Counted from the stretch's first letter, positions 1 to 8,618 are shown. The stretch: DNA of 64,000 nt from Methylobacter marinus A45 (GCF_000383855.1 NZ_KB912877.1:3599917-3663916), one strand, 5' to 3'. A program made the numbers and translations. Notes: a model not told the origin generated them from the sequence alone.

Positions 1-1
1 G

Positions 2-802
2 ACCGAAACCACCGCCGCCAAGGAACGGATCCAGAGCGAGCTCAAGGTGGCGACCCAGATTCAGGCGAGCCTGCTGCCGCGCATTTTTCCGCCCTTTCCC
101 GAACATCCCGAGTTTGAGATTTACGCCTCCATGGTACCGGCCAAAGAGGTGGGGGGCGACTTCTACGACTTTTTCTTCATTGACGAGAACAATCTGTGTT
201 TCCTGATCGCGGACGTTTCCGACAAGGGGGTTCCCGCGGCGCTGTACATGATGGTGGCCAAAACCCTGCTGAAGACCGAAGGCCAGCGGCTTGGCGAGCC
301 CGACCGGATGCTGGCCTCCGTCAACCGGATTCTCGCCTCGGACAATGACAGCTGCATGTTCACGACGGTGTTCTGCGCCATCCTGGACACCACGACCGGC
401 CACGTGCGTTTCGCCAATGCCGGACACAATCCGCCGTTGCTTGTCGACTCGCAAGGCGTGCGCTATCTGGCCTTAAAACCCGGTCTGATGCTGGGCGCCA
501 TGGCTGAAACCGTCTTTGTGACCGAGCGCCTGACCCTGGAGCGGGAAGGCATTCTTTTTCTCTATACCGATGGCGTGACCGAGGCAAAAAACGGGGAAGA
601 GGCGCTGTATGGCGAGGAACGCCTGCTCAGGGCGTTGCAAAGCGCGCCGCAAGCGGACCTTGCAACCCTGGTCCATTACATCGGCGCCGAGGTGGCGCAG
701 CATGCCGGAGGCGCTCCTCAATCGGACGACATCACCATGCTGGCGATAAAAATGAAGACCAATAATGTCAATCGGCAACAGGCAGGGAAGGGACATGAAT
801 AA
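2..802 (+). CDS. SpoIIE-type PP2C serine phosphatase, 5' truncated by window edge
   Basis: The reading frame is open from base 2, so the gene begins before the window and only its C-terminal catalytic part is seen. The product looks like an RsbU/SpoIIE-type PPM phosphatase that dephosphorylates a STAS antagonist. A helical linker (AAKERIQSELKVATQIQASL) leads into the catalytic domain. The metal-binding motif GGDFYD, then IADVSDKGVPA, NAGHNPP, LYTDGVTEA and the final QSDDITML are all present, so the enzyme should be active. Its stop overlaps the next start by 8 bases, indicating translational coupling to the ABC transporter gene. The missing N-terminus probably holds a sensory domain (REC, HAMP or PAS), but this cannot be seen. 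Confidence 0.9.
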   Translation, partial: TETTAAKERIQSELKVATQIQASLLPRIFPPFPEHPEFEIYASMVPAKEVGGDFYDFFFIDENNLCFLIADVSDKGVPAALYMMVAKTLLKTEGQRLGEPDRMLASVNRILASDNDSCMFTTVFCAILDTTTGHVRFANAGHNPPLLVDSQGVRYLALKPGLMLGAMAETVFVTERLTLEREGILFLYTDGVTEAKNGEEALYGEERLLRALQSAPQADLATLVHYIGAEVAQHAGGAPQSDDITMLAIKMKTNNVNRQQAGKGHE

Positions 803-3058
803 ACCGACGCTGTTAACGCTGATTATTCTGGCGTTCATCGCTTTTATCGCCGGCTGCGAAAAAACCGAAACGGTCATCGCCCGCCTGGACGATGCGGAAA
901 CGGCAAGAATCGGCGTGATGACCGGCTCAACCGGAGAAGCCATCACGACGGCCAGGTTCCCCAAGGCGCAGGTCAAAAGCTTCGACGATATCATGGACGC
1001 CGTTGCCGCGATGAGCTCCGGCCAGCTCGATGCCATCGTGACGGCATATCCGGCGGCGCTTCAGGTCACGAAGAAAAATCCGGCATTGGGCCTGCTGCCC
1101 GAGCCGCTGGCTTACGAAGACACCGCGATCGCGGTCAAAAAAGGCAATGACGAGCTGTTGGCCGACTTGAACCGGATCATCTCCGAACTGAAGAGCGACG
1201 GGACCCTCGAGTCGATGAAGCGGCGCTGGTTCAAGCCGGATCTGGCGCCTTACGAAGAACTGGACATCGTGCTCCCCAAGGCAGGAACGCCGCTGAAAAT
1301 AGGCGTCAGCGCCACACGCGAGCCGTTCAGTTTCGTGGACAAAGCCGGACGGGTCAGCGGCCATGACGGCGAGCTGGCGCGCATTATCGGCACCAGACTC
1401 AACAGGCCGGTCGAGTTTTTCAACATGAAATTCATGGCGCTGATCCCGGCGCTGCAATCGGGCAAGGTGGACATGATCGTAACCGGCATGACCGCAACCG
1501 ATGAACGCAAAAAATACGTCGATTTCACCCAACCCTATTACGCCAACGCGCAGGTCATGCTGGTCAGGCGGCTTCCGGCCGGCGGACGGGAACCGGCTGT
1601 CCGGCGCGCCGGACAGCTTGCCTCCGTTGAGGACCTGAAAGACAAGCGCATCGGCGTGCTGGTCGGCTCCGCGCATGACACTTATGCGACCAAAAACTAT
1701 CCGGATGCAACCCTTCTGCAATACAAGACGCCCGCCGATGTCGCACTGGCGGTCAAGACCGGCAAGGTCGATGCCGCCCTGTTCGATGCCGAGCCCTTGC
1801 GCGAAATCCTGCGCCAGGACGACAGTCTGGGTGTTTTGGAGGCGTCCCTGTTTTCCTTTGACGTAGGCGTCGGCTTCAAAAAAGGCAATGAGGCACTGAG
1901 GGATCAGTTCAATCAGTTTCTGGCCCGGATCAAGCAAAACGGCATCCACGCCGACATGATCCGGCGCTGGATGGAAAAAGGCGACACGCGCATGCCGGTC
2001 ATCGACAACCCCGGATCGAATGGCGTTCTGGTCGCCGGCGTCAGTGATGTCGGGCTGCCCTTTACCGCGGTCAAGGATAACCGGCTGGTCGGGTTCGATA
2101 TCGAACTGGCGGAACGGTTCGCCGCGTCTCTCGGCAAAACGGTCGAATTTTCCAACATGGAGTTCGGCAGCCTGATCGTCGCCGTTTCGACCGGCAAGGT
2201 CGACATGATCGCCAGCTCCATTTATATAACGGACGAACGAAAACGGCAGATCAATTTTTCCGATCCGTATTATGAAATGGGCACCAGCGTCTTCGCCCTC
2301 AAAAAGAGTATTGCCGCTTATGACGCCGGACCCGGCGCGGCAACCGGGGCTCCCTCGTTCCTCGAAAGGACAGCCACCAGCTTTCGCAGCAACATCATGC
2401 AGGAAAACCGTTACCTGCTGATCTGGAACGGATTGAAAACCACACTGGTCATTTCCATTTTCTCGACGCTCCTGGGCACACTGCTGGGCGCGCTGGTCTG
2501 CTTCATGCGCATGTCGCCGCGGACCGTGCTCAATCTGCCGGCCAGGGTTTATATCAATATCATCCGTGGCATGCCGGTGCTGGTACTGTTGATGCTGATC
2601 TTTTATGTGGTCTTCGCGTCGGTCAATATCAGCCCGGTGCTGGTGGCGATTATCGCCTTCGGGATGAATTTTGCCGCTTACGTCTCCGAAATCTTCCGGT
2701 CCGGCATCGAAGGGGTAGGCAAAGGCCAGATCGAGGCCGGCATCGCCATGGGCTTCACCCGGGTCAAGACCTTCGTGTTCATTGTGCTGCCGCAGACCGT
2801 GCAGCGCATTTTGCCGGTCTACAAAGGGGAGTTCATCTCGCTGGTGAAGATGAGACGTCCATTGTCGGCTACATCGCGGTCCAGGACCTCACCAAGGCCA
2901 GCGACATCATTCGCAGTCGTACCTTCGACGCGTTCTTTCCGCTGGTCATGGTGGCGATTCTGTATTTCGTGATCGCCTGGATTCTGATGCTGTCACTGGA
3001 ATACCTGGAACGGATGACCGACCCGAAATACAAACGGCGCAAGGCGGCCAGACCATGA
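795..3058 (+). CDS. Fused amino-acid ABC transporter binding protein and permease, frameshifted near 2850
   Basis: A lipoprotein-type signal (IAGC, Cys21) leads into repeated SBP_bac_3 modules: a partial lobe (about residues 30-145), a full domain (about 165-400) and another lobe (about 410-505). A His/Gln/Arg-type permease follows from about residue 540, with an EAA loop around EAGIAMGF. The chosen ATG at 795 follows a GGGAAGGG Shine-Dalgarno. After FISLVK near 2848 the original frame runs into unrelated sequence and stops at 2972. The neighbouring frame continues as [17 protein letters not shown] to a TGA at 3056-3058 that overlaps the ATPase start. One lost base (or two gained) explains this. 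It is either a real lesion inactivating the last helices or a sequencing error. Substrate is inferred to be a polar amino acid. Confidence 0.85.
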
Positions 3059-4152
3059 TCCGGATCGAGCACCTGTCAAAAAAATTCGGCGACCTGACCG
3101 TGCTGAAAGACATCACGACCGACATCAAAACCGGCGAAGTCGTTTCCATCATCGGCCCGTCCGGTACCGGCAAGAGCACCCTGCTGCGCTGCCTCAACCT
3201 GCTTGAAATGCCGAGCGGCGGGTCCATTTATATCAATGGCGTGGACATCCTGGACAAGAACACCGATGTCGCCAAAATACGCCAGAAGATGAATATGGTG
3301 TTCCAGTCATTCAATCTTTTTTCCCACCTGTCGGTGATGGAAAACCTGACCCTCGGGCCGATCAAGCTGAAGGGCATGAGCAAGCCGGCCGCGCAGGCCA
3401 AAGCGCTGGAACTGCTGCGTCTGGTCGGGCTGGCCGAGAAAGCCGGCAATTACCCGGACGAGCTTTCCGGCGGCCAGCAGCAGCGCGTGGCGATCGCCCG
3501 CTGCCTGGCCATGGAGCCGGAGATCATCCTGTTCGACGAGCCGACTTCGGCGCTGGACCCCACCATGATCAGGGAAGTGCTCGCGGTCATCCATCGCCTG
3601 GCCAGGGAGGGCATGACCATGGCGATCGTCACCCATGAAATGGATTTTGCCCGGAATGTATCGAACCGGGTGCTGTACATGGACGAAGGGCTGATCTACG
3701 AAGAGGGCACGCCGGAGCAGATTTTTGAGCACCCGCAAAAGGCCAGGACCCAGGCTTTCATCAACAGGATTCTCAGTTACACCCGGCGCATCAGCTCGCC
3801 GGACTACGACCTGTACGCCATGAATGCGGAAATCGAAGCCTTTTGCGAAAAGCAGATCCTGCCAAAGCAGACCCGAAACGACTTGCTGCTGGTGGTTGAG
3901 GAATTGCTGCAAATCTACAAGCCTTACCTGCGTACGGCCGTGCTGGACATGACCATCACCTATTCGGAAAAGACCGAACGCCTTGAGCTGGTCTGCGAAA
4001 GCACCGGGGAACCGGCCAATCCGCTGGAAAGCGAGCGCTTGACCGATGACCTGGGGCTGATGATTATCAGGAACTTGACCGAAAGCATCGACTACCGCTG
4101 GATCGACGGCAAAAACAGATTACAATTCCTGATCAAGACCAATCGCCCGTGA
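3055..4152 (+). CDS. Amino-acid ABC transporter ATPase with C-terminal RsbW-like domain
   Basis: Residues 1-245 form a GlnQ/HisP-type ATPase: Walker [10 protein letters not shown] (34-42), signature LSGGQQQR, Walker [13 protein letters not shown] and the switch His in VTHEMDF. It should energise the permease encoded just upstream (4-base overlap). After residue 247 comes about 118 residues not normal for this family. They resemble a GHKL/RsbW-type serine kinase fold: VVEELLQ in the N-box position, then [11 protein letters not shown] in the G-box position and a GKNRLQF end. The N-box Asn appears to be missing, so this domain may bind rather than phosphorylate. A STAS gene starts 12 bases downstream, which supports a link to partner switching. 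ATPase assignment is sure; the tail assignment is from motif reading. Confidence 0.88.
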   Translation: MIRIEHLSKKFGDLTVLKDITTDIKTGEVVSIIGPSGTGKSTLLRCLNLLEMPSGGSIYINGVDILDKNTDVAKIRQKMNMVFQSFNLFSHLSVMENLTLGPIKLKGMSKPAAQAKALELLRLVGLAEKAGNYPDELSGGQQQRVAIARCLAMEPEIILFDEPTSALDPTMIREVLAVIHRLAREGMTMAIVTHEMDFARNVSNRVLYMDEGLIYEEGTPEQIFEHPQKARTQAFINRILSYTRRISSPDYDLYAMNAEIEAFCEKQILPKQTRNDLLLVVEELLQIYKPYLRTAVLDMTITYSEKTERLELVCESTGEPANPLESERLTDDLGLMIIRNLTESIDYRWIDGKNRLQFLIKTNRP

Positions 4153-4164
4153 GGAATAGCATCC

Positions 4165-4500
4165 ATGGATTTGCACACCAGAGTAGAAAGCCATGCCACC
4201 GTGGTAACAATCAGCGGCAGGCTGGACGCGGTTACGGCGCCCGAGTATGAAAAAAGAATCCGGGAAATGATCGACAGCGGCGCTGTTTCCTTTGTGGTTG
4301 ACTTTGACCAGGTTGACTACATCAGCAGCGCCGGCCTGCGGGCGTTGCTGCTCATGACCAAGCTGCTGAATGCCAAAGGGGGCAGGGTGTGTCTGGCGAA
4401 TGTCAAGGGCAACGTCCGGTCGGTATTTGAAATGTGCGGTTTCTGCGCCGTGTTCAGGATGGAGAATTCCGTCGCCGAGGCGCTCGCCGCACTTGCCTGA
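4165..4500 (+). CDS. STAS-domain anti-sigma factor antagonist
   Basis: This 111-residue single-domain protein has the STAS fold signature. DQVDYISSAGLRALL carries the Ser that RsbW-type kinases phosphorylate and SpoIIE-type phosphatases release. It follows the transporter ATPase by 12 bases and ends the operon that begins with the phosphatase. A convergent anti-sigma-type kinase gene lies directly downstream. In family terms it would be the RsbV/SpoIIAA-like switch protein, whose phosphorylation state reports a signal to a sigma factor or another target. The target is not visible in the window. Start ATG 4165 follows GTGAGGAATAG. Confidence 0.92.
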   Translation: MDLHTRVESHATVVTISGRLDAVTAPEYEKRIREMIDSGAVSFVVDFDQVDYISSAGLRALLLMTKLLNAKGGRVCLANVKGNVRSVFEMCGFCAVFRMENSVAEALAALA

Positions 4501-4522
4501 ATAAAGGCTTTGCGGGAAACCG

Positions 4523-4972
4523 CTATTCCGAAGCCTTATGCCGCAAGTGCTTGCGCAAAACAATCACATTGCCGGAGCCGTCATAATCGGCATGGACCTC
4601 GTCCATCAGCTTCTTCACCATATGCACCCCGAGCCCGCCGATCGGGCGATCGTTAACATCCAGATCCAGATTGGGCTCAGGGGCCTGCATGAAAGGGTCG
4701 AACCGGGGCGCGTCATCCCGAAGCAGAATTTCCAGCCAGTCGTCCGATATAATCAGTTGGACCTGCATGAACCGGTCGGCGGCACCCTTGAGGCCGTGAA
4801 CAATGACGTTGGTTATCAACTCTTCCAGACACAGGTTGACGGAGAAGGCCAGATCGCGATCGGGCAGAACCTCGTTGACCGCATCGGCCAGTGTTTCGAT
4901 TGCTTCGAGTCGCGCAGGCACCCGGCAATCCAGCAACACCTGCTTGTCGTGCCCGCAAGGACGGGATTTCAT
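4523..4972 (-). CDS. Anti-sigma regulatory factor, RsbW-like serine kinase
   Basis: This GHKL-type protein has an intact N-box (CLEELITNVIVHG), a G1 region (DDAPRFDP) and a G2 region (IGGLGVHMVKKLMDEV), the hallmarks of RsbW/SpoIIAB-type kinases. It probably phosphorylates the STAS protein encoded convergently 22 bases away and sequesters a partner when the STAS protein is phosphorylated. The ATG at 4972 is preferred because AGGAAG sits 8 bases upstream. The frame extends to a GTG at 5017 without a good ribosome site. Together with the SpoIIE phosphatase it completes a full partner-switching set within 5 kb. Confidence 0.88.
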   Translation of the reverse strand: MKSRPCGHDKQVLLDCRVPARLEAIETLADAVNEVLPDRDLAFSVNLCLEELITNVIVHGLKGAADRFMQVQLIISDDWLEILLRDDAPRFDPFMQAPEPNLDLDVNDRPIGGLGVHMVKKLMDEVHADYDGSGNVIVLRKHLRHKASE

Positions 4973-5117
4973 GAATCTGGCTTCCTGAGTCTGGGTGGGT
5001 TTGTAGGATTCCATCACATTAAGACTCGAATCTCAAAAGAGTATTCTATTGGGACTCCGGTTTTTAGCGTTTTTGGTTCTTTCCAATAAAAACCTATCGT
5101 GTGGCATGATACAAAAT

Positions 5118-5138
5118 GTAGGGTGCGCACCGCGTACC
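5118..5138 (+). repeat. REP-like palindromic element downstream of the RAYT gene
   Basis: This 21-base element reads GTAGGGTGCGC followed by ACCGCGTACC. It lies just past the 3' end of the REP-associated transposase. Two more copies lie beyond its 5' end, so the transposase is bracketed by its likely substrate repeats. Confidence 0.65.
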
Positions 5139-5153
5139 TTTAACAGCCGGGCA

Positions 5154-5714
5154 TCACTCACCCGTACATTGAATGCTGTCGAGACCGGCATAGTCTTCAA
5201 TTCTCGATCCCCAGCGTTCCGGGTAAAAGCCTTGTTTCAGCCAATGGTGAAACGACGAATAAGGCCAGTCAATGACATGTTTGACCAGCCCGTGCTTTAC
5301 CGGATTGAAATGCAGGTAATCGAGGTGGTTCTGGTAATCGCGTTCATCGCGCAGCGCATGTTCCCAAAAGCGCCGCTGCCAGATGCCGCGCCGCCGGTAG
5401 CGCAGGCGCGAGGCGGTCACCGATTGTTCGGTGCCGCCCGAAGCCAGCCAGGTCTGAGTGAAGTGTTTTTTGACAATGCCCCAGCGTTTTGAGTAATCGC
5501 AATCAACAATCGGCAATGTCCAGATGGCGTGGATATGATCAGGCAGCATCACCAGCGCATCGACGCGAAACGGTAGTTGTTGCCGGCAATGTCGAATCGC
5601 CTCCCGCAAGCAATCCCGAGCCTTATCATTCGCCAGAATACCCGCCCGGCGTTCCGTCACCACAGTAAAGAAATACGATCCGCCCGGCACGTAACAGCGA
5701 CGATAATCAGACAT
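5154..5714 (-). CDS. REP-associated tyrosine transposase (RAYT)
   Basis: The product is a Y1-type transposase of the IS200/RAYT superfamily, about 186 residues. It opens with MSDYRRCYVPGGSYFFTVVT, typical of RAYTs, and carries the metal-binding HUH motif in LPDHIHAIW. The later HLDYLHFNPVKHGL segment is also diagnostic. The ATG at 5714 is chosen because GGAG lies just upstream and the family begins here. RAYTs act on REP palindromes, and three REP-like elements flank this gene. It is single copy here without IS ends, as expected for a domesticated RAYT. Confidence 0.9.
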   Translation of the reverse strand: MSDYRRCYVPGGSYFFTVVTERRAGILANDKARDCLREAIRHCRQQLPFRVDALVMLPDHIHAIWTLPIVDCDYSKRWGIVKKHFTQTWLASGGTEQSVTASRLRYRRRGIWQRRFWEHALRDERDYQNHLDYLHFNPVKHGLVKHVIDWPYSSFHHWLKQGFYPERWGSRIEDYAGLDSIQCTGE

Positions 5715-5765
5715 CCCCATCTCCGAAAAAAACACGAGCAACCATATTACAACGGCAAATCCACC

Positions 5766-5786
5766 GTAGGGTACGCATTGCGTACC
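5766..5786 (+). repeat. REP-like element, left half of an inverted pair
   Basis: GTAGGGTACGC then ATTGCGTACC, upstream of the RAYT start. It faces the inverted copy at 5823-5843, 36 bases away, giving a BIME-like pair able to fold into one large hairpin. Confidence 0.7.
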
Positions 5787-5822
5787 ATTTTCAAAGTTTT
5801 TTCGGTGAACCAAACCTCAAAA

Positions 5823-5843
5823 GGTACGCGGTGCGTACCCTAC
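5823..5843 (-). repeat. REP-like element, right half of an inverted pair
   Basis: Inverted copy of the element at 5766-5786 (read on the minus strand: GTAGGGTACGC then ACCGCGTACC). The pair lies between the RAYT gene and the small zinc-ribbon gene, 8 bases past the latter's stop. Confidence 0.7.
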
Positions 5844-5850
5844 GGGCTGG

Positions 5851-6099
5851 TTATGTGTTTCTTTCGTTGCCATATTTATCTACCTCGCATCCACAGCAGT
5901 GGCAAGTCCAGCCACCGAACAAAACCTGTGTTTGATTCTTTGGTTTTCTAATTATGGGTAATGGGGTATTGCACTTCGGGCATTTTACCCAGTCGAGATT
6001 GATGCCCATTGCGCCTGAATCTGGCCATATTTTAATAATCTCATAAGCTGCTGAGACGAAAACAAAGATTATTAAAATTATGGTGATAATGTTATCCAT
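5851..6099 (-). CDS. Small membrane protein with zinc ribbon, unknown function
   Basis: I do not recognise the family. The 82-residue product begins with one transmembrane segment (about residues 4-22, IITIILIIFVFVSAAYEII). A soluble part follows with two cysteine pairs, CPKC and CHCC, that look like a zinc ribbon. The ATG lies 8 bases from the end of an attC-like site (6107-6156), the spacing typical of an integron gene cassette. The next gene upstream on the same strand ends on the other side of that site. The region is AT-rich compared with the neighbouring housekeeping genes, in keeping with acquisition. Confidence 0.6.
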   Translation of the reverse strand: MDNIITIILIIFVFVSAAYEIIKIWPDSGAMGINLDWVKCPKCNTPLPIIRKPKNQTQVLFGGWTCHCCGCEVDKYGNERNT

Positions 6100-6106
6100 G
6101 TTATTT

Positions 6107-6156
6107 GCATATAACGTCGCATTCAGCGGCTTGTCCGCTGCAATGCATTGTTCAGC
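6107..6156 (-). repeat. attC-like integron recombination site
   Basis: Read on the minus strand, GCTGAAC is followed by AATGC, a folded stem and GTTATATGC. The stem arms are GCATTCAGCGG (6119-6129, plus strand) and CCGCTGCAATGC (6135-6146). They pair over 11 bases with a single unpaired C, like the extrahelical base of attC sites. The site starts 2 bases after the DUF262 stop and ends 7 bases before the next ATG, exactly as between integron cassettes. The outer 7-base cores match the RYYYAAC/GTTRRRY consensus only partly and no integrase gene is in the window. Confidence 0.55.
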
Positions 6157-6158
6157 TT

Positions 6159-7730
6159 TTATAGAGTTCCCTGCTCAACCAGTAGTTGACCAATTCTGGT
6201 CAACTCTTTTGTGCGTAGTTCAATAAAGTCTTCGAAGGACAATTTGCCATCACGAGCTACCTTAGGAATTAAGGCTGCATCAAAAATGGCGCCAGCTTGA
6301 TCTTTAGGTATATCCTTAAAGTACTGTTCTGGTGCCTTATCGCTAATTGCATTATTTTCTGAAGCCGAAAGAAAACAAATATTAGAAATTATGTTAGCCT
6401 CATGAAAATAAATTCCCTGGCTATTAAGGTGCGCTTTAGGATAAATATGATGGAATTGGCGAGCGTTGTATGCTGAAAGTACAGACCCCAAGTCTACGTC
6501 TGAACCGGTTAGAAATGATTTTGGACGCAGTTGAGCCATCAAACACAATGCGGCCTTGGCCGAAGTCGAATTAATCCGCCAAGAACTTTTAAAAACACTC
6601 TCCTTCACGACAACTTTAGTATCATCAAACGGTGTTTCACCATTAAATACCAGCTGCATTTTCGACAAGTCTTCAAGAACTAACCTATTTGTACCTGCTT
6701 TGTATCTTTGCGTAAGCGCACACTGCCAGAACCATTTTTTTAACTGTAAAAATTGATTGGCAGTTGGCTTTTTGATTTTTGCATAAAAATGCACAATTGG
6801 AATAATCATAATTGGGAAAGGGACAAAGACAATATTTTTTATTTTTAGTTGTCCCTCAAGGAAATCAACCGCCGCAAAAACAGCATTTTTTAGATTACTA
6901 ACCCCGTCAACTAGCGTATCGGGATCGACATCTACTAAATCATTCTCATCAATTGATCCGATTGTAATTGATGCCAACATACGCATAAGTAGTGGTTGGT
7001 CAATTTTTTCGTAGCCTTTGTCTGCCAGCTTATCTAATAGTGACTCTATTTCTCGCCTGAGATCGAACTTGTCAGACCACGTCCAAGCTGTGAGAAGCTC
7101 CATGCTACTAAGTGGCGTTCCAGATGAGTTAATCCTTTGAAAAATACTACAAACCTCTTTATTGCTTCTTTCTCTTATTGTCACTATCGGAAATTCATAA
7201 TCTTTAAACGCCTCAGTCAACTTAGCTATTTTTGCCTTTTGCTCATCTTTAAACTTGGGCAATTCCGCTAAAAGCTTTGTGGTGTCAAGTATCTTGTTAA
7301 GCTGGATCCTATCTTTGTTTGCGGTTGCGGAGTTGTGTGCAAAAATATCTTCTTCAGGCAGATAGCAAATATTAAACCTTCCTGCTAGTTCTACATCAGC
7401 TGTATTCTGATCAGAGTTGAATACTCCATATAGTGTTGTTAGCCTTTGCTGTCCATCAAGTATATAGTTCACAGGGTAGTCTTCTGGTGTTTCTGGCAGT
7501 TTAAAGCCACCAACATTTCTTTCGTGCTTGAGTTCTACTTTAGTTGACCACATTAATAGCGATCCAACCGGATAGCCCCTATAAATAGAATCCAACAAAC
7601 TGATTATCTGCTCATCAGTCCAAATATACTGGCGCTGAAAAACAGGAATCTTAATGTTACCCCTTTCAACATCGGACAAAAGCGATGCCAAGCGCGGACT
7701 GGAGGGCGTTATCTTTGTTGCTGCTGCCAT
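6159..7730 (-). CDS. DUF262/GmrSD-like protein with HNH-type C-terminus
   Basis: The N-terminal DUF262 domain has the ParB-like DGQQRLT motif (residues 92-98). The C-terminal part carries FHHIYPKAHL (about residue 425) followed by a conserved Asn region, the DUF1524/HNH-like nuclease signature. GmrSD proteins with both domains are modification-dependent restriction enzymes, so an anti-phage or DNA-cleavage role is plausible but not shown. At 523 residues it is a complete single-chain form. The gene is clearly more AT-rich than nrdJ beside it, and its stop abuts an attC-like site, so it was probably acquired as a cassette. No partner methylase or resistance gene is adjacent. Confidence 0.82.
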   Translation of the reverse strand: MAAATKITPSSPRLASLLSDVERGNIKIPVFQRQYIWTDEQIISLLDSIYRGYPVGSLLMWSTKVELKHERNVGGFKLPETPEDYPVNYILDGQQRLTTLYGVFNSDQNTADVELAGRFNICYLPEEDIFAHNSATANKDRIQLNKILDTTKLLAELPKFKDEQKAKIAKLTEAFKDYEFPIVTIRERSNKEVCSIFQRINSSGTPLSSMELLTAWTWSDKFDLRREIESLLDKLADKGYEKIDQPLLMRMLASITIGSIDENDLVDVDPDTLVDGVSNLKNAVFAAVDFLEGQLKIKNIVFVPFPIMIIPIVHFYAKIKKPTANQFLQLKKWFWQCALTQRYKAGTNRLVLEDLSKMQLVFNGETPFDDTKVVVKESVFKSSWRINSTSAKAALCLMAQLRPKSFLTGSDVDLGSVLSAYNARQFHHIYPKAHLNSQGIYFHEANIISNICFLSASENNAISDKAPEQYFKDIPKDQAGAIFDAALIPKVARDGKLSFEDFIELRTKELTRIGQLLVEQGTL

Positions 7731-7926
7731 AAATATTATCCTTAGTTGGATTCGATCTCATTATCAGCTGAATAAGCGATTATCTAAATCTGGATAACAT
7801 GCAAATTAAGTATGTTATCCAGCATTATTTTTAAAAAGTTGTTCTTTATTCGATTTAAGCTCAGCAGGGGCGGTTCGACATTAAATAATCCACCTCATGC
7901 AGCGTCGCTATGAAGCCCAACCTTCA

Positions 7927-8604
7927 TCACCCACACTTACTCTCCCCACAATTCAAGCAAGTCATACACCCATCCATCAACACCATGGCCTTGGTGCTGC
8001 ATTTGGGGCAGAGCACGGCTTTCTCGGGAAACGCCTGGCCTTCCGATTCGCCATGCTGAGCTTCGAACTCGCGGCGCTTTTCTTGCAGAAACTGTTTCTG
8101 ATGATCGCTCATCACTTCCGGCTTGATCATGCCGATGTGTTTCAGGTGCGATTCGATGGCGTAGCCGATTTCGGCGACCAGTGACGGCATGAATACGCCG
8201 CCTTTCTTGAAGTAGCCGCCGCGCGGGTCGAATACGGCTTTCAGCTCTTCGACCAGGAAGCAGGCGTCGCCGCCTTTTCTGAACACGGCCGAGATAACGC
8301 GCGTCAATGCCAGTACCCATTGGAAATGCTCCATGTTTTTGGAGTTGATGAAGATTTCGTAAGGGTGGCGCTCTTCGTGGGGCGTGCCCTGGTTCAGGAT
8401 CATGTCGTTGATGGTGATGTACAAGGCATGTTCCGATTGCGGCGTTTTGATTTTGTAGGTGGAGCCTACCAATACTTCGGGCCGCTCGACATTTTCGTGC
8501 ATGCGTTCTAGCGCCTGCTGTTCTTCTTCCTTCTTGGCCGCTTCGGTGGTGTCTTTGGTCAGTACTTTGTAGCCGACGATTTTTTTATTTATCTTATGTA
8601 TCAT
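7927..8604 (-). CDS. nrdJb: B12-dependent ribonucleotide reductase, small C-terminal chain (NrdJb)
   Basis: This 225-residue chain corresponds to the C-terminal part of class II (adenosylcobalamin) ribonucleotide reductase, which in some gammaproteobacteria is a separate polypeptide. It contains the TSCPD-type domain (NMEHFQWVLALTRVISAVFR, about residues 90-110) and ends in a zinc-ribbon with CPKC, CLNC and a final C near the end. In the family such terminal cysteines help re-reduce the active site. It starts 14 bases after the large chain, with GAGG before its ATG, so the two are co-transcribed and must associate. Confidence 0.88.
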   Translation of the reverse strand: MIHKINKKIVGYKVLTKDTTEAAKKEEEQQALERMHENVERPEVLVGSTYKIKTPQSEHALYITINDMILNQGTPHEERHPYEIFINSKNMEHFQWVLALTRVISAVFRKGGDACFLVEELKAVFDPRGGYFKKGGVFMPSLVAEIGYAIESHLKHIGMIKPEVMSDHQKQFLQEKRREFEAQHGESEGQAFPEKAVLCPKCSTKAMVLMDGCMTCLNCGESKCG

Positions 8605-8618
8605 GTCTGTAACCTCGA

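Noticed and set aside
927-1949. Minus-strand frame of 340 residues opposite the ABC binding protein
   Set aside because: The plus strand encodes clear SBP_bac_3 modules, and the antisense frame shows no family.
5000-7900. Full mobile integron
   Set aside because: Only one attC-like site and no integrase gene are visible, so I report only the site.
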